Source: CAYXDO01 sp964463485 (GTDB lineage: Bacteria > Myxococcota > Kuafuiibacteriia > Kuafuiibacteriales > Kuafuiibacteriaceae). Taken from it: DNA of 39,403 nt. The DNA is taken from contig CAYXDO010000100.1 in assembly GCA_964463485.1 (NCBI GenBank), forward strand, positions 1 to 39,403. The letters are read 5' to 3'. Below, in pieces: positions 24,199 through 31,882 of this stretch; the first letter of the stretch is position 1, and every line of letters starts with the position of its first letter. The position numbers and the translations under genes were made by a program. The notes below the pieces were generated by a model. That model was not told the origin of the DNA. It saw only the letters and a program-made list of their open reading frames with translations, and searched no databases.

Positions 24199-25362
24199 GT
24201 GGCGATCGAGCCCCTATACGCTCTCTCATCGCCTTTCGGGTCGACGCGCGTCTTGGCGTTCGATCACGGGCGTCGCGGCTTCGTCGATCTCCATCTGATT
24301 CCATCGTGGATGCGCACCGACGCGCGGGACCGCATCGAGCGGGAAGTCGAGGCGCGAACGTCGATCAGGTCTCCGTATCTGTCTCGGCCGCTCGGCGTGG
24401 TCTCGACGGACATTGGAGCTGCGATCGCGTACGAGTGGCGTCCCGGAGTCACGTTGGCTGGAGCGCTTGCGGCCTCTGGGCGAGTAAGAGTTCCCTTCCG
24501 CGTCGGGACTCTCTTCGTCGTCGTGGCGGAGGTCGCCAAGGCGCTCGCGGAGCTCGCCGAAGCGAAGCTTGCACACGACAACGTGTCCACGTGCCAAGTC
24601 GACCTCGGCTTCGACGGACGCGTGTCGCTGCTCGGCTCGGGGCTCTCGGCTTTTCGAACGGAGCTCGAGGCGAGCGGGCGCGGAGATCGCTTGCGCGCCG
24701 TGCGATTCATGGCTCCGGAGCGGCTGATGGGGAAGCGGGCGGACGTGCGTTCGGACCTGTTCAGCGCTGGGGTCGTCCTTTGGGAGGCGCTCACCGGGCG
24801 AGAGCTGTTCGCGGGGCGCACGCCGGAGGCGCTCGCGCAGCAAGTGATCGCGTGCGTGACCGTCCCGCCGAGCCGTGTCGTGGCGAGAGTGTCGGACGCG
24901 TTCGACGCGCTCTCGCTGCGGTTGTTGGCGCGATCGGCCAAGGATCGCCCGAGCGACGCCAGCGGGTTCGCGCGCAGCGTCGAGGGGCTCCTCGCGCAGG
25001 CGGGCGTACGCGAAGGTCCCGGCGCGATGGTTCATTCGGACCTCGCGCGGATCTTCGGGTCCGACGTGTTGAGCTCGGCGATCGACTTCGCCTACGAAGC
25101 GCGCATCTCCACGCTGCCGCCGCCGCCCATCGAGCTCGCCGAGCGGCCTACGTGTCCGGTTGGTCGCAGCGTCGAGCCTGACCAGCGAGCGACCGAGCCG
25201 CCGACCGCTCAAGTGATCGACTTCGCCGATTTTCGGCGCACTTCCGAGCCTCCGCCTCCGCTTCGCTGCACTGCCTTGGCTCCCAAGGAGATCGCCTGCG
25301 CGCTCCTCGCGGCCTCGGGCGAGCGGTTCCGGCCCTACAGCGCTCGCGCTCACTCCGCCTGA
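24199..25362 (+). CDS. Cytoplasmic protein pseudokinase
   Basis: This 387-residue protein keeps the C-lobe of a Ser/Thr kinase (about 60-280): FMAPERL (170-176) and the SDLFSAGVVLWEALTG helix. It has no glycine loop and no VAIK lysine (VDLHLIP lies at the place). The catalytic loop is HDNVSTCQV (126-134) and the DFG is LGSG (145-148). It is therefore more degenerate than the pseudokinase at 22090 and probably lacks ATP binding. The C-terminal 100 residues are Pro-rich, with no membrane segment. The start is GTG with no strong ribosome-binding site; a TAGGTT box lies 9 bases upstream. It is 57 bases before the oxidoreductase operon on the same strand, but a functional link is not evident. Confidence 0.85.
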   Translation: MAIEPLYALSSPFGSTRVLAFDHGRRGFVDLHLIPSWMRTDARDRIEREVEARTSIRSPYLSRPLGVVSTDIGAAIAYEWRPGVTLAGALAASGRVRVPFRVGTLFVVVAEVAKALAELAEAKLAHDNVSTCQVDLGFDGRVSLLGSGLSAFRTELEASGRGDRLRAVRFMAPERLMGKRADVRSDLFSAGVVLWEALTGRELFAGRTPEALAQQVIACVTVPPSRVVARVSDAFDALSLRLLARSAKDRPSDASGFARSVEGLLAQAGVREGPGAMVHSDLARIFGSDVLSSAIDFAYEARISTLPPPPIELAERPTCPVGRSVEPDQRATEPPTAQVIDFADFRRTSEPPPPLRCTALAPKEIACALLAASGERFRPYSARAHSA

Positions 25363-25419
25363 TCACTCCGCCGGACGCCAGCCGTTCCCTTCCGCCTTCG
25401 TCCGTGGGAGACCGATCGG

Positions 25420-26799
25420 GTGGAGCGACGGCCTCGCGAGCTTCCTGACGCACCCGAAGGCGAGCCCATCCTGATCGACTTCGAAGGCCGCTCGCTCTCC
25501 GCCAAGGCTGGCGAGCCCGTGGCGGTCACGCTGTTGGCCCACGGCGTCGACATCGCGTCTCGAAGCATCAAGTATCACCGGCCGCGCGGCGCCTTCTGTC
25601 TGGCCGGCACCTGCGGCCAGTGTTGGATGCGGTTGAGCGACGTGCAAAACCGGCCAGCCTGCACGACGCCCGCGGTCGACGGCCTCACGGTGCAGCGCCA
25701 GAACGCCTTTCCCACCGCCGACAACGACGTGTTGAGAGCGGCCGACTACGTCTTTCAGGAGGGCATCGACCACAACCGTTTGGGCACGACCCACGTGTCC
25801 GCGATGAACGTCTTGATCGGCAGCACTGCTCGACAGCTCGCGGGTCTCGGCGTGCTCACCGAAAAGCCGGCGAGCCGCGCTCCGCCGATCCCAGCGTTAT
25901 CGCTCGACGTGCTGGTGATCGGAGGCGGACCTGCAGGGATCGAGGCCGCGCTCGCCTCGCAGGCTCGCGGTCGCTCCACGCTGCTCGTGGACGCGCGACC
26001 TGCGCTCGGCGGCCACCTTTCGACGGGCCTGTTCGACGACGAGCCCGAGCTCGTCGGCCTCGTCGATCGCGGCTCGCGGGAGCTCCCAGAGGCGAATATC
26101 TGGCTGCGCAGCGTGGCCGCAGCCGTCTATCGAGACGGTGACGGAACGCCCACCGTGTTGATCGATCGCCATCGAGGGACGCCAAGCGAGGGCCTCGCGC
26201 TCTTGCGGCCCAAGGCGATCGTGATCGCCACGGGCGGCTACGAGGTGACGCCGCTCTTCGCCAACGACGATCTGCCTGGACACTATGGAGCGCGGGCGCT
26301 CGCCAAGCTCGTGCTCAAACACGGCGTCTTGCCCGGCAAGCGAGTAGCTGTCCTCGATCCCGGGACCGGTCGAAGAGCAGGTGCTTGGCTGCATCGTCGC
26401 CTACGAGCTCTAGGAATCGACACGATCAGGCTCGTGGAGGTCGACGCGATCGAGGAGCCCGGAGTCCGCGCTTTTCGTCGCGTCATCGAAGCCAAAGGCC
26501 GTGACCGCATCAAGTCGATCGTACACGCCGGACCCAACGCAAAGCGCGAGACGGAGAAGGTGGACGTCGTCGCCTCGGCCTATCCGGTGTCACCCGCCTA
26601 TGAGCTCGCGGTCCAAGCGGGGTGCAGCGTAGTGCACCGAGCGGGGCTCGGTGGGTTCGTCGTCGTCGTCGAGCAGGGAACGCAGCGAACCAAGATGGCC
26701 GACATCTTCGCGGCCGGAGACGTCACCGGCGGGCTCACTCCAGAAGAGGCCCGCCGGCAGGGCGCCATCGCGGGCGCTGCCGCAGCGGAGGTCGCATGA
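25420..26799 (+). CDS. Alpha subunit of a three-part FAD/[2Fe-2S] dehydrogenase
   Basis: The 459-residue protein fuses an N-terminal [2Fe-2S] ferredoxin-like domain (C60-x4-C65-x2-C68-x12-C81) to an FAD/NAD-binding domain with GGGPAG (168-173) and a second nucleotide-binding region. The arrangement matches HcnA plus HcnB of hydrogen cyanide synthase, heteromeric D-hydroxyproline dehydrogenase, opine oxidase or archaeal L-proline dehydrogenase, and the alpha subunit of sarcosine oxidase. It should take electrons from the DAO-type subunit and pass them on. GTG is the start, with GGGAG 9 bases upstream. The stop overlaps the next start by 3 bases (ATGA). The substrate is best narrowed by the following proC. 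Confidence 0.9.
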   Translation: MERRPRELPDAPEGEPILIDFEGRSLSAKAGEPVAVTLLAHGVDIASRSIKYHRPRGAFCLAGTCGQCWMRLSDVQNRPACTTPAVDGLTVQRQNAFPTADNDVLRAADYVFQEGIDHNRLGTTHVSAMNVLIGSTARQLAGLGVLTEKPASRAPPIPALSLDVLVIGGGPAGIEAALASQARGRSTLLVDARPALGGHLSTGLFDDEPELVGLVDRGSRELPEANIWLRSVAAAVYRDGDGTPTVLIDRHRGTPSEGLALLRPKAIVIATGGYEVTPLFANDDLPGHYGARALAKLVLKHGVLPGKRVAVLDPGTGRRAGAWLHRRLRALGIDTIRLVEVDAIEEPGVRAFRRVIEAKGRDRIKSIVHAGPNAKRETEKVDVVASAYPVSPAYELAVQAGCSVVHRAGLGGFVVVVEQGTQRTKMADIFAAGDVTGGLTPEEARRQGAIAGAAAAEVA

Positions 26800-27059
26800 A
26801 GAAGACGATCATCTGTCGTTGTGAAGACGTGCTTCTCTTGGAGGTCGAGGAAGCGATCGCCGCGGGCCACCACGACATCGAGTCGCTCAAACGGTTCACT
26901 GGGTTTGGAACCGGCGTGTGCCAGGGCAAGAGCTGCGTCGCCCACGTGGCGCGTGTGCTCGAGAGCGCGGGCACCGGCAGAGGCGTCTCGCCCTTCACGC
27001 CCCGTCCGCCGGTCGTTCCGATCTCACTCGCGCTCCTCGCCGGAAAGGACGTCGAGTGA
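26796..27059 (+). CDS. BFD-like [2Fe-2S] gamma subunit of the dehydrogenase
   Basis: This is an 87-residue protein with a complete bacterioferritin-associated-ferredoxin-like cluster site: C7-x-C9 (ICRCEDV) and C42-x4-C47 (GVCQGKSC). In related enzymes (HcnB, NirB, opine oxidases) this domain carries electrons between flavins and is often fused to the alpha subunit; here it is a separate gene. It overlaps both neighbours by 4 bases, so all three subunits are translated in fixed proportion. The C-terminal 30 residues are Pro-rich and without motifs. Confidence 0.9.
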   Translation: MKKTIICRCEDVLLLEVEEAIAAGHHDIESLKRFTGFGTGVCQGKSCVAHVARVLESAGTGRGVSPFTPRPPVVPISLALLAGKDVE

Positions 27060-28249
27060 GCGTCCGCTTCGCGCTGCCCTCCGGGGCCCGAACCGGCGTG
27101 CCTCCAGGCGCCGACCTCGTGATCATCGGTGGCGGCATCATGGGCCTGGCCACCGCCTATCACGCCGCGAGGCTCGGCGTTCGTCGCATAGTCGTCCTCG
27201 AAAAGTCCTATCTGTGCTCGGGCGCTAGCGGCCGTAACGGCGGCGGCGTGCGCATGCAGTGGTCCACGCGCGACGACATCCTGCTGATGCGCGAGTCCGT
27301 CGAGATCTGTCGGAGCTTCGCGGCCGACATGGGCTTCAATGTTTGGTTCCGACAAGGCGGCTACTTGTTCCTCGTCAAGAAGCCGGAGCTCCTGTCGGTG
27401 CTCGAGAAGAACGTCGCGCTCCAGAACGAGCTCGGCGTTCCGACGCGGATTCTTTCGCGTCCCGAAGCCGCCCAAGAGCTCGTGCCGGGGCTCGACGTCT
27501 CCGGAGTGATCTGCGCGTCCTACAACCCCGACGATGGAGTGCTCTTCCCGTGGCCGTTCCTCTGGGGCTACGCGCACAAGGCTCTGGAGCTCGGCGTGCA
27601 CCTCCACACGTTCGTGGAGGTGACGGGACTTCGACAGCACGCCGGCGTCGTCACCCACGTCGAGACCAGCCGCGGAACGATCCAATGCGGGCACGTCGTG
27701 AACGCCGCAGGCGCTTGGTCACCCACGATCGCCGCGATGGCTGGCGTCTCCCTGCCGAACCGACCCTACCGACACGAGATCCTCACGACCGAGCCGCTCA
27801 AGCCATTCCTCGATCCGATGGTCACGGTGCTCGGCGAAGGCATCTACTTCTCTCAGTCCATGCGCGGTGAAATCGTGGGTGGCATGGGCGATCCCGAGGA
27901 AGTGAGCTCCTACGACAGCAGCTCGTCGCTGGATTTCTTGAGACGCTTCGCACGAGCGGCCACGCAGCTCTTGCCCGCGCTCGGCAACGTCCAGGTCGTT
28001 CGGCAGTGGGCCGGCTCCTACGACGTGTCGCCCGACGGTCGCCCCATCCTCGGCGAATCCAAACACGCCCCGAACCTCACGATGCTCGCAGGTTTCACAG
28101 GACACGGATTCATGATGGGGCCCGTCATCGGAAAGCTCTGCGCCGAGCGCCTCGCCGAAAGAACTTCCGTCGACTATTTCGACAAAAACCGCCCGGATCG
28201 CTTCGAGGAAGGCGTCGGGCCCAATCGCGAATCCATGATCATCGGGTAG
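27056..28249 (+). CDS. DAO-family FAD beta subunit of the dehydrogenase
   Basis: The 397-residue product is a D-amino-acid-oxidase-superfamily flavoprotein. It has the Rossmann FAD motif GGGIMG (25-30), ending with VLEKS (48-52), and the GASGRNGGG (57-65) segment seen in sarcosine oxidase beta, HcnC and hydroxyproline dehydrogenases. This subunit binds the substrate amine or imino acid and oxidises it. I chose the GTG at 27056, which overlaps the gamma stop by 4 bases; earlier starts lie within the gamma gene. The absence of a signal peptide suggests cytoplasmic or membrane-associated action. Exact substrate (sarcosine, proline, hydroxyproline, opine) cannot be read from motifs. Confidence 0.9.
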   Translation: MSVRFALPSGARTGVPPGADLVIIGGGIMGLATAYHAARLGVRRIVVLEKSYLCSGASGRNGGGVRMQWSTRDDILLMRESVEICRSFAADMGFNVWFRQGGYLFLVKKPELLSVLEKNVALQNELGVPTRILSRPEAAQELVPGLDVSGVICASYNPDDGVLFPWPFLWGYAHKALELGVHLHTFVEVTGLRQHAGVVTHVETSRGTIQCGHVVNAAGAWSPTIAAMAGVSLPNRPYRHEILTTEPLKPFLDPMVTVLGEGIYFSQSMRGEIVGGMGDPEEVSSYDSSSSLDFLRRFARAATQLLPALGNVQVVRQWAGSYDVSPDGRPILGESKHAPNLTMLAGFTGHGFMMGPVIGKLCAERLAERTSVDYFDKNRPDRFEEGVGPNRESMIIG

Positions 28250-28257
28250 GAGCTGGG

Positions 28258-29073
28258 ATGGAGAAGACAACGAACCGGTTCGCCGTGCTGGGCGCCGGCA
28301 ACATGGGCACCGCGCTGCTCAAGGGGCTGCTCGACAGCCGTGTCGACGCGAGCCGAATCCTCGTCACGACGAAGCGAAAGGAGCGCGCCAAGCACCTCGC
28401 GGCGACGCTCGGCGTCGGGGTCGCAGAGTCCAACCTGGCCGCCGCCGAGGCCTCGGATATCGTCATTCTATCGGTGAAGCCTCAGATCCTGTCTCGTGTG
28501 CTCGACGAGCTTCGCGGCATGAGCGCGCCGCTCTATATCTCCGTGGCCGCAGGCGTCCCAACGCGTGTGATCGAGCGACAGATCGGCAACAGCCCGAGGG
28601 TCGTGCGCGCGATGCCCAACACGCCGGCCTTCATCAAAGAAGGCGCCACCGCGCTCGCCGCCGGCGAGCACGCGAGAGAGACCGATGTCGAGCTCGCCAA
28701 GACGATCTTCGAACAAGTCGGTGAGTGCGTCGTCGTCGACGAGGTGCACATCGATGCGGTCACCGGCCTGTCCGGCAGCGGCCCTGCCTACGTCATGCTG
28801 ATCATCGAAGCCTTCTCCGACGCAGGCGTGAAAGTGGGGCTGTCGCGCGAGATCGCGATGCAGCTCGCCGTACAGACACTTCGCGGATCGGCCGGATTGC
28901 TTCAGCGAACCGGTGAGCACCCAGGACGTCTCAAGGATCAAGTGACCTCACCCGGAGGCACGGCGATCGCTGGGCTGCACACGCTCGAAGCGGGTGGGCT
29001 CCGAACGACGATCATGAACGCGGTCGAATCTGCGACCAAACGAGCCAGAGAGCTCGGCCGCGAGCACGAGTAG
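28258..29073 (+). CDS. proC: Pyrroline-5-carboxylate reductase
   Basis: This 271-residue protein, of normal length for ProC, makes proline from pyrroline-5-carboxylate with NAD(P)H. It has the nucleotide motif LGAGNMG (11-17), the MPNTPA loop (119-124), and the C-terminal dimerisation signature SGSGPAY (172-178) followed by the TSPGGT segment. It starts 8 bases after the DAO-type subunit, with a good ribosome-binding site (AGGAGCTGGG), so it belongs to the same operon. Having a reductase that makes proline next to a dehydrogenase that may oxidise proline-like compounds suggests a cyclic imino-acid substrate, or salvage of a product as proline. Confidence 0.95.
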   Translation: MEKTTNRFAVLGAGNMGTALLKGLLDSRVDASRILVTTKRKERAKHLAATLGVGVAESNLAAAEASDIVILSVKPQILSRVLDELRGMSAPLYISVAAGVPTRVIERQIGNSPRVVRAMPNTPAFIKEGATALAAGEHARETDVELAKTIFEQVGECVVVDEVHIDAVTGLSGSGPAYVMLIIEAFSDAGVKVGLSREIAMQLAVQTLRGSAGLLQRTGEHPGRLKDQVTSPGGTAIAGLHTLEAGGLRTTIMNAVESATKRARELGREHE

Positions 29074-29082
29074 CCCTCGACG

Positions 29083-29212
29083 CAGCCTGGGAGCGCANNN
29101 NNNNNNNNNNNNNNNNNNNNNNNNNNNNNNNNNNNNNNNNNNNNNNNNNNNNNNNNNNNNNNNNNNNNNNNNNNNNNNNNNNNNNNNNNNNNNNNNNCAG
29201 CCTGGGAGCGCA
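29083..29212. repeat. Identical 15-mers flanking the scaffold gap
   Basis: CAGCCTGGGAGCGCA occurs immediately left (29083-29097) and right (29198-29212) of the run of N. Part of it is complementary to the TGCGCTCCCAGG end of the hairpin repeat at 29235. The missing piece is probably a repeat of this family, and the true gap may be zero or a few units. Confidence 0.85.
29098..29197. other. Scaffold gap of exactly 100 N
   Basis: Exactly 100 undetermined bases separate proC from the orphan gene. This is the usual placeholder size, so nothing can be said about its real length or content. Genes on its two sides should not be assumed adjacent. Confidence 0.99.
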
Positions 29213-29234
29213 CAGCCCTCAGAGAGTTGCGTCC

Positions 29235-29274
29235 GCGAAGCTTACGCGCAGGCAAGATGCCTGCGCTCCCAGGG
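29235..29274. repeat. Second full copy of the dispersed hairpin repeat
   Basis: These 40 bases equal bases 1-40 of the window. The same CGCAGGCA/TGCCTGCG hairpin is present. An extra half-unit, GCTCCCAGGGCT, repeats directly after it (29278-29289). The interval from proC to the orphan gene (29074-29307) contains only the gap and these repeats. Confidence 0.9.
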
Positions 29275-29307
29275 CTGCTCCCAGGGCTGAGTCTGCGTTC
29301 GGTGCGT

Positions 29308-30801
29308 TCAGTCGGCCTCGAGGATCTGTCGCGCGAGCTCACTGCTCTTGAACGGTTCCTGACCCTTCGCCCAGGGCAAAGACGCGAGCGCCCGGGCCCG
29401 CAGCGAATCGTTCGCGGCGCGATCGGTCGGCGCCAGCGTGATGCTCTTCGAGAGCGCCGAGTATTCCGGATCGTCGCTCTGGTCCTTGTCGCTCAAGTGA
29501 GTCGTGAGCTCCTTCGTGAAGAGCTCGTCTCGCATGAGGAGCGGGAAGGCGGTCGTTCGGCCGGTCAACGCGTGCTGAACGATCGCGACCGAGTCGTTGC
29601 AGACTCCCGTGGCGCCGTAACCGCCGACGGCCAGATCGAGGTCTTTGGCGACCTTGTTGATGACCTCGGACAGCAGCCCCGAGAGCTCGGCGGCGCGGAG
29701 CGCTTGTTTGCCGGTGAATTCGTCGCCGACGCTGCGGCCGCACCAAGCAGGCGTCGCGGCGGTGTCGCAAGCGAAGAAGCCGGTGCCGCTCACGCCTTGA
29801 TAGAACTTGATGTTGGCCTCGAGCGCAGGGCCCTTGGAGGTCGGACCGCTTTGAATGTGAAACACGAGCTCCGAGTGAGTAGCGGGAACGACGGCTTCGC
29901 GTCCGAGCTCGTCGACGACTCCGGTCTTCACCATCAGGGCCGCAGGCACGTCGAGCACCTGACCGTTCTGCGCCTTGGTCTTGAGGTTCGTGAAGTTGGC
30001 GATGCGGTGCTCCACGGTCGCCGAGATCGCGTAGCCATCTTTCGCGAGCGCATCGAGGAACGAGGAGAGCTTGGTCAGCTTGTGCCCCGCGAGCTCGACG
30101 ACGAAGCGGTCTTGCTTGGGCTTGCCCGCGTTCTCGGCCAAGCGATCGAAGACCTCGGCCATGATGAGGTTCGATCGCACCGAAGCCTCCGAAGCCTTGG
30201 TCGGCAGGTCCCCCTGAAACAGTCCAGGCGCGAGCTCCTTGAGCTCGGGCTTCGGGAGATCGATGACGATTGCCCCCGCCTTGGAGAGGTCGAAGTGATT
30301 CGGAAGGCGGTGTTTCTTCGGCGCGAGCTTGGGTACCTTGCCCTGGTCGTCAGCCAAGTTCAGCGCGTCGATCCCTTGATGGAGCTCCGCGGGGCTCGCG
30401 GTGAGCAAATCGGCGATGGCGGCCGGATTGGCGATCGCCGCGGCCATGAGCTCGGGATCCGGAGCGATACCGGTGAGGTCTTGGAACGTCGAGGCGATCT
30501 TGCCGATCGCGTCGGCCTGCTGGGCCTTGGCCGCCTGCGCCAGGACTTCGGGGAGGCCGACCGTGTCTGGGTAGCGGCCTGGAGCCAGAGTGAAGAGGCC
30601 CTTTTGGGCCTTCTTCGGATGCGCGCCGATCCAGCTCGAAGGGTCCTGCACCGTGCCTGCGACGGGAGTGTACGAAGGTGTGGGACCCATCGGGGTCTCG
30701 CTCGGAGGCGCCGGCGTTGGGGCCGCGGACGGCGCGGGGCCGACCGTCCCAACGGCAACGGGCCCGATGGCAGCTGAGGTTCGCGACAATGGCGTGGTCA
30801 C
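29308..30801 (-). CDS. Large protein of unknown function
   Basis: I do not recognise the family. The 497-residue product starts at GTG 30801. Residues 15-55 are a Pro/Ala/Thr-rich, probably disordered, lead without signal peptide. The rest is a mix of helices and strands without membrane segments. Only three cysteines occur: C345 and C354 in FFACDTAATPAWC, and C401 in a GVCNDS turn at the start of a hydrophobic helix. The last resembles the nucleophile position of papain- or transglutaminase-fold enzymes, but no convincing His/Asp partners are visible, so this is only a hint. It is divergent from the PilZ gene, 98 bases apart, and the scaffold gap follows it. Regular codon use supports a real gene. 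Confidence 0.75.
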   Translation of the reverse strand: MTTPLSRTSAAIGPVAVGTVGPAPSAAPTPAPPSETPMGPTPSYTPVAGTVQDPSSWIGAHPKKAQKGLFTLAPGRYPDTVGLPEVLAQAAKAQQADAIGKIASTFQDLTGIAPDPELMAAAIANPAAIADLLTASPAELHQGIDALNLADDQGKVPKLAPKKHRLPNHFDLSKAGAIVIDLPKPELKELAPGLFQGDLPTKASEASVRSNLIMAEVFDRLAENAGKPKQDRFVVELAGHKLTKLSSFLDALAKDGYAISATVEHRIANFTNLKTKAQNGQVLDVPAALMVKTGVVDELGREAVVPATHSELVFHIQSGPTSKGPALEANIKFYQGVSGTGFFACDTAATPAWCGRSVGDEFTGKQALRAAELSGLLSEVINKVAKDLDLAVGGYGATGVCNDSVAIVQHALTGRTTAFPLLMRDELFTKELTTHLSDKDQSDDPEYSALSKSITLAPTDRAANDSLRARALASLPWAKGQEPFKSSELARQILEAD

Positions 30802-30886
30802 GGGGGAGACCTAACACCCCATGCTCGCGGTTGGCAAAGGGGCAGCCTCTTCGAATTCGCTCATCGTCCTGAGACTCGACCCGCAG

Positions 30887-30892
30887 TATGCT
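30887..30892 (+). promoter_or_regulatory. -10-like box deciding the PilZ gene start
   Basis: TATGCT ends 7 bases before ATG 30900 and is embedded in CAGTATGCTNCG, the same context as the box before the gene at 4859. The upstream ATG at 30888 lies inside the box, so it would not be transcribed. No Shine-Dalgarno sequence is seen. Confidence 0.45.
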
Positions 30893-30899
30893 CCGACGG

Positions 30900-31823
30900 A
30901 TGTCCGACGCAGCGGCTGCGCCGAGTTACCCAGCGTTCGAGCGACGAGAGCCCCGATTCGAAGCGCGCGCGCGCGTCTCGGTTCGCTTCGACGGCCGCCC
31001 ACTCGAGTCGCTCTGGGTCAAAAACGTATCGAAGACCGGCATCTTCGTCGAAACCGCAGAGCCCCCCGACGTCGGCTCCAGCGCGGACCTTCGAATCGAG
31101 ACCTCCGACTCCGCCTTCGTCGTCCGCGGCGTCGTCGTTCACGCCATCGACGTGCCGCGCTCCGTCGACATCTCCCATCCGCCTGGCACGGGACTTCGCT
31201 TCGTCGACGTCGATCCGGACAGGCTTCTCGCCGTAGAAGCGTACGTTCAAGAGATCGCCGGCGCCGGCGCCGCCTTGCTCGAAGGCGGAGACGACACCGC
31301 GGGAAGTGTGCTCTCTGCCGCCAAAGTCATCGTCGATCGGCTCGCAGACTCGGACCTCTACGGCGCGCTCGACGTTTCATCGGAGGCGCCCCCCGAACAG
31401 CTCCGGTCCCGTGTCGACGAGCTGCGTGACTTGTTCAGATCTCCCCCAGCGGGCATGTCACCCGAGCAGTCCGAGCGCCTGGAATCGATCGCCGGCCACG
31501 TCGAAAGGCTCGGCTCGATGTTGCTCGACGAGTCGCGCAGGCTCCGCTACGACTTCAAGAGCGGCTACGTGCGTGCCCTAGAGCGCCTGGCGGAGGCGGA
31601 GATCGGTGGGCGCGACACCGACTTCCTTCGCGAGGCCTGGAAAGCCACCTACCCTCACAGCTTCGATCGATCCGAGCGGCTGGCCAAAGCGGCGTTCGAG
31701 CTCTCGATGACCATGGACTACGAGCTCGCGTTCTCTCCGGCTCGAGAGGCCCTCGAGCTCGATCCTTTCAACACCAAGCTTCGCGAGGCCATGGCCGAGT
31801 GGCAGGCCGCGATGAGCGGTTAG
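30900..31823 (+). CDS. PilZ-domain protein with DnaJ-like C-terminal region
   Basis: From ATG 30900 the product is 307 residues. The N-terminal PilZ domain (about 12-120) has the cyclic-di-GMP-binding residues: Arg15, Arg16 and Arg19 in ERREPR, and N42-x-S44-x-x-G47 in NVSKTG, so ligand binding is likely. Residues about 150-222 read like a J-domain (SDLYGALDVSSEAPPEQL near the start, RRLRYDFKSG at the end), but the HPD tripeptide that stimulates DnaK is SPP (181-183). A helical tail of about 80 residues ends the protein; its last part (SPAREALELDPFNTKL) looks like one TPR-type helix pair. Such proteins could couple cyclic-di-GMP to motility or assembly; no partner gene is adjacent. Confidence 0.87.
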   Translation: MSDAAAAPSYPAFERREPRFEARARVSVRFDGRPLESLWVKNVSKTGIFVETAEPPDVGSSADLRIETSDSAFVVRGVVVHAIDVPRSVDISHPPGTGLRFVDVDPDRLLAVEAYVQEIAGAGAALLEGGDDTAGSVLSAAKVIVDRLADSDLYGALDVSSEAPPEQLRSRVDELRDLFRSPPAGMSPEQSERLESIAGHVERLGSMLLDESRRLRYDFKSGYVRALERLAEAEIGGRDTDFLREAWKATYPHSFDRSERLAKAAFELSMTMDYELAFSPAREALELDPFNTKLREAMAEWQAAMSG

Positions 31824-31830
31824 CTCATGC

Positions 31831-31876
31831 GATCGCCAAGCGCCCTGATCGCCAAGCCCCTGATCGCCAAGCCCCT
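31831..31876. repeat. 15-bp tandem repeat between convergent genes
   Basis: GATCGCCAAGCCCCT occurs as three units (31831-31846 with one extra base, 31847-31861, 31862-31876), followed by a partial unit that includes the stop codon of the ligase-like gene. It fills the 59 bases between the PilZ gene and that gene. No terminator is evident. Confidence 0.85.
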
Positions 31877-31882
31877 GAGCGC

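Noticed and set aside
29227..30777. 516-codon plus-strand frame
   Set aside because: Antisense to the orphan gene; begins inside the hairpin repeat and shows Arg/Glu-rich shadow composition. Confidence is lower than in other cases because the orphan has no known family.
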